7,985 bases of DNA, from NCBI GenBank assembly GCA_030523505.1, contig JAUNIK010000009.1, positions 7,772 to 15,756 of the forward strand, in the 5' to 3' direction. Shown one piece after another: positions 6,570 to 7,985 of the stretch. Positions within the stretch are counted from its first letter, which is position 1. Each line of letters opens with the position of its first letter. Under the pieces are notes generated by a model, which saw nothing but the letters and a program-made list of their open reading frames with translations, was not told the DNA's origin and did no database searches. This stretch comes from Prevotellaceae bacterium. Its GTDB lineage: Bacteria > Bacteroidota > Bacteroidia > Bacteroidales > Bacteroidaceae. Both the position numbers and the translations under genes were made by a program.

Positions 6570-6854
6570 CCACGTTAATGTATTTGTTTTTTAACGTGAA
6601 TTTTCGTGAATAATAATTATTCGCCTCATTAACCGCAGTGTGATATAAATTAATGATAAATTCTTCTGCCCCTGCGGAGCGAAGCGGCAGAGCCGAGCGA
6701 ATGTCAGATTAATGGAACTCCGGGCTTGCCCGCCTTGAGCACCTACGGAGCGGAAAGAATTAATGTAAGGCGATGCCAAAATAAATATTTACGAGAATTC
6801 ACGTTTAATTCACGATAATTTACGTTTGCCGAAGGCACAAAAACATTAACGTGG
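6570..6854. mobile_element. MITE-like non-coding element with terminal inverted repeats
   Basis: A 285-bp non-coding element. Its ends, 6570-6587 and 6837-6854, are inverted repeats pairing at 17 of 18 positions, including 12 perfect outermost pairs from CCACGTTAATGT. A second pair of matching arms lies inside (6591-6617 against 6781-6807, 22 of 27 paired); the right side carries about 29 extra bases between the two blocks. AATTCACG-type motifs repeat at 10-11 bp spacing on both sides. The core (about 6660-6760) is GC-richer, with short hairpins at 6665-6691 and 6721-6732, and CCTRCGGAGCG occurs twice (6671 and 6742). No transposase or credible gene is present, and no clear target-site duplication was found next to the ends. 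A miniature transposable element or dispersed intergenic repeat is most likely; a structured RNA is the alternative. Confidence 0.6.
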
Positions 6855-6891
6855 AGTAGCTGTCATTCCTGTAGAGTGGGTGAGGGGTTAC

Positions 6892-7263
6892 TTATTTCAC
6901 CGCGATGCACTCAATCTCCACGAGGGCATTCTTTGGGAGAGTCTTCACTGCCACTGCTGAACGAGCAGGGAATGGAGCCTGGAAGAACTCAGCATAAACC
7001 TCGTTCATGGCTGCGAAATCGCCCATGTCTGCGAGGAACACTGTTGTCTTTACTACATGACTGAGGTCAGTGCCGGCAGCCTCGAGGATTGCCTTGGCGT
7101 TAGTGAGCGACTGACGAGTCTGAGCGGTGATACCCTCAGGGAAAACACCTGTTGCTGGATCCAGAGGAATCTGACCAGATGCGTACACGAATCCATTTAC
7201 TTCGATAGCCTGGCTGTAAGGACCGATAGCGCCAGGAGCTGCTGTTGTTGCAATTTGTTTCAT
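6892..7263 (-). CDS. ridA: RidA family imine/enamine deaminase
   Basis: A 123-residue protein of the YjgF/YER057c/UK114 family, full length and close in sequence to classical RidA. It hydrolyses reactive enamine/imine intermediates such as 2-aminoacrylate, released by pyridoxal-phosphate enzymes, to the keto acid and ammonia, acting as a cytosolic homotrimer. Key features are AIGPYSQA with Tyr16, the [13 protein letters not shown] strand and turn (27-39), the [19 protein letters not shown] helix (46-64), FPARSAV with Arg101 (the counterpart of the catalytic Arg105 in E. coli RidA), and VEIECIAV with Glu116. All expected active-site residues are present. It is divergent from the kinase gene across 95 bp. 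Its 3' region is interrupted by the MITE-like element, with a terminator beyond that. Confidence 0.95.
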   Translation of the reverse strand: MKQIATTAAPGAIGPYSQAIEVNGFVYASGQIPLDPATGVFPEGITAQTRQSLTNAKAILEAAGTDLSHVVKTTVFLADMGDFAAMNEVYAEFFQAPFPARSAVAVKTLPKNALVEIECIAVK

Positions 7264-7295
7264 TGTTGTAATTGTTTATTTTGAAAAATTTACTG

Positions 7296-7303
7296 CAAAA
7301 GTA
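7296..7303 (-). promoter_or_regulatory. Candidate -7 box for ridA
   Basis: On the - strand TACTTTTG fits the Bacteroidetes TAnnTTTG element, 32 bp before the ridA start. No TTTG is present at the proper distance upstream for a -33 box, so the promoter would be of the weaker or activator-assisted kind. Confidence 0.55.
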
Positions 7304-7325
7304 GTGATTTTTATTTAATAATGAC

Positions 7326-7333
7326 TATTTTTG
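7326..7333 (+). promoter_or_regulatory. Candidate -7 box for the kinase gene
   Basis: TATTTTTG fits TAnnTTTG, 25 bp before the kinase start codon, giving a leader of about 18 nt. A canonical TTTG -33 box is not found 19-21 bp upstream; that position falls on the edge of the facing ridA -7 box. Confidence 0.5.
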
Positions 7334-7358
7334 CAGATGAAAATTTAATAATACTCCT

Positions 7359-7985
7359 ATGGAACAGCCTAAACTTGAACAGATTGTGGCACAGTTTGCC
7401 GTATCTGGCACCGTGAATGAGGTACGCCCGCTGGGCGAAGGTCTTATCAATGACACCTATTTAGTTATTACGCGCGAGGAGGATAAACCCGACTATGTGT
7501 TGCAGCGTGTCAATAACAATGTGTTCCCTGATGTGGAAATGTTGATGAGGAATATCGACATTGTGACAACCCATATTCGCAAGAAACTCGCTGTTGATGG
7601 TGTTCTCGACCGTGAGCGTCGTGTGCTGAGGTTCATTCCATTGACAGACCGTCCGCAGAAACTCTATTGCGAGGTTGACGGCAACTATTGGCGACTGATG
7701 GTATATATCGACCATACCGTCACTAAGCAAGATGTCAATCCCGAGAATGCTCATGCTGCCGGTGAGGCGTTCGGTCGTTTCCAGGCAATGCTTGCTGATG
7801 TGCCATACCCATTGGGCGAGACCATCAGAGATTTCCACAATATGGAATTCCGTATCGAGCAACTCAAGAAAGCCTGTATCGAAGATCGTGCTGGTCGTTT
7901 CGATGAACCGGAAGTGCAGACCTTGCTCGAGGAGTTAGGCAAGCGAGCAGAAGAGATGACCGAGGCAGAGCGACTCGGACGCGTG
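7359..7985 (+). CDS. APH-family sugar kinase, N-acetylhexosamine 1-kinase-like (3' partial)
   Basis: The frame is open from the ATG at 7359 to the window end, showing 209 residues of what is usually about 350-370. It belongs to the aminoglycoside phosphotransferase/choline kinase fold. Seen here are the glycine-containing nucleotide loop PLGEGLINDTYLV (24-36), YVLQRVNNNVFPDVEMLMRNIDIVT (46-70), WRLMVYIDHTV (111-121), AGEAFGRFQAMLAD (134-147) and ETIRDFHNMEFR (154-165). The order and wording of these blocks closely resemble NahK, the Bifidobacterium kinase that phosphorylates GlcNAc/GalNAc at C1, including Gln where many APH enzymes have the ATP-binding Lys (YVLQ). The catalytic HND and metal-binding D-x-D motifs should lie beyond the window, so activity cannot be judged. 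Cytosolic sugar salvage is inferred; other small-molecule substrates are possible. Confidence 0.82.
   Translation, partial: MEQPKLEQIVAQFAVSGTVNEVRPLGEGLINDTYLVITREEDKPDYVLQRVNNNVFPDVEMLMRNIDIVTTHIRKKLAVDGVLDRERRVLRFIPLTDRPQKLYCEVDGNYWRLMVYIDHTVTKQDVNPENAHAAGEAFGRFQAMLADVPYPLGETIRDFHNMEFRIEQLKKACIEDRAGRFDEPEVQTLLEELGKRAEEMTEAERLGRV

Noticed and set aside
6591..6779. A 62-residue open frame on the - strand inside the repeat element
   Set aside because: It lies across the inverted arm and the structured core, has low-complexity composition (RSVGAQGGQARSS) and no recognisable domain. It is best explained as chance translation of the repeat.
6821..6828. TACGTTTG on the + strand as a possible -7 promoter box
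   Set aside because: No TTTG lies 19-21 bp upstream, no + strand gene follows, and the sequence is part of the repeated TTTACG motif in the element arm.
6555..6870. Target-site duplication flanking the repeat element
   Set aside because: Bases next to the ends (CAACA before, AGTAG after) do not match beyond chance, so no duplication is claimed.

Overview
The window looks like chromosomal DNA from a member of the Bacteroidales (Prevotella/Bacteroides-like). The gene families are typical of that order, start codons lack a Shine-Dalgarno and are preceded by A/T-rich leaders, and one promoter matches the Bacteroidetes -33/-7 form (TTTG, 20-bp spacer, TAnnTTTG) exactly. I could not run a database search, so all family names rest on motifs and architecture recognised by eye.

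Left block (1-2208, + strand): a VTC-type polyphosphate polymerase-like protein (5' end cut off by the window), a DUF4956 multi-pass inner-membrane protein and a DUF2490 outer-membrane protein. Together they read as one operon with a soluble catalytic domain, a membrane partner and an outer-membrane beta-barrel.

Middle block (2250-6440, all - strand, convergent with the first): an SPFH/Band 7 membrane protein leads a close-packed series, followed by a small membrane protein with a PH-like (STM3941-like) tail, a 66-residue Arc-type ribbon-helix-helix protein, a four-helix membrane protein of unknown function whose start overlaps the RHH gene by 14 nt, a DUF975 membrane protein and a clostripain-family (C11) lipoprotein peptidase. 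The first five are probably one transcript from the promoter at 6478-6509. The peptidase lies beyond an 82-bp gap that holds a GC-rich inverted repeat.

Non-coding block (6441-6891): besides the SPFH promoter and leader repeat, it holds an intrinsic terminator read on the - strand and a 285-bp MITE-like element (6570-6854) with 18-bp terminal inverted repeats (17 of 18 paired), further matching sub-terminal repeats and helically phased TTCACG motifs. The element seems to have separated ridA from its own terminator.

Right block (6892-7985): ridA (- strand), an imine/enamine deaminase, is divergent from an APH-fold sugar kinase resembling N-acetylhexosamine 1-kinase (+ strand, cut off at the window end). 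The two share a 95-bp intergenic region with two facing -7 boxes.

No tRNA, rRNA, CRISPR array or intact transposase gene was seen. The best candidates for something under-described are the VTC/DUF4956/DUF2490 module, the SPFH-led membrane operon with its embedded RHH protein, and the MITE-like element.
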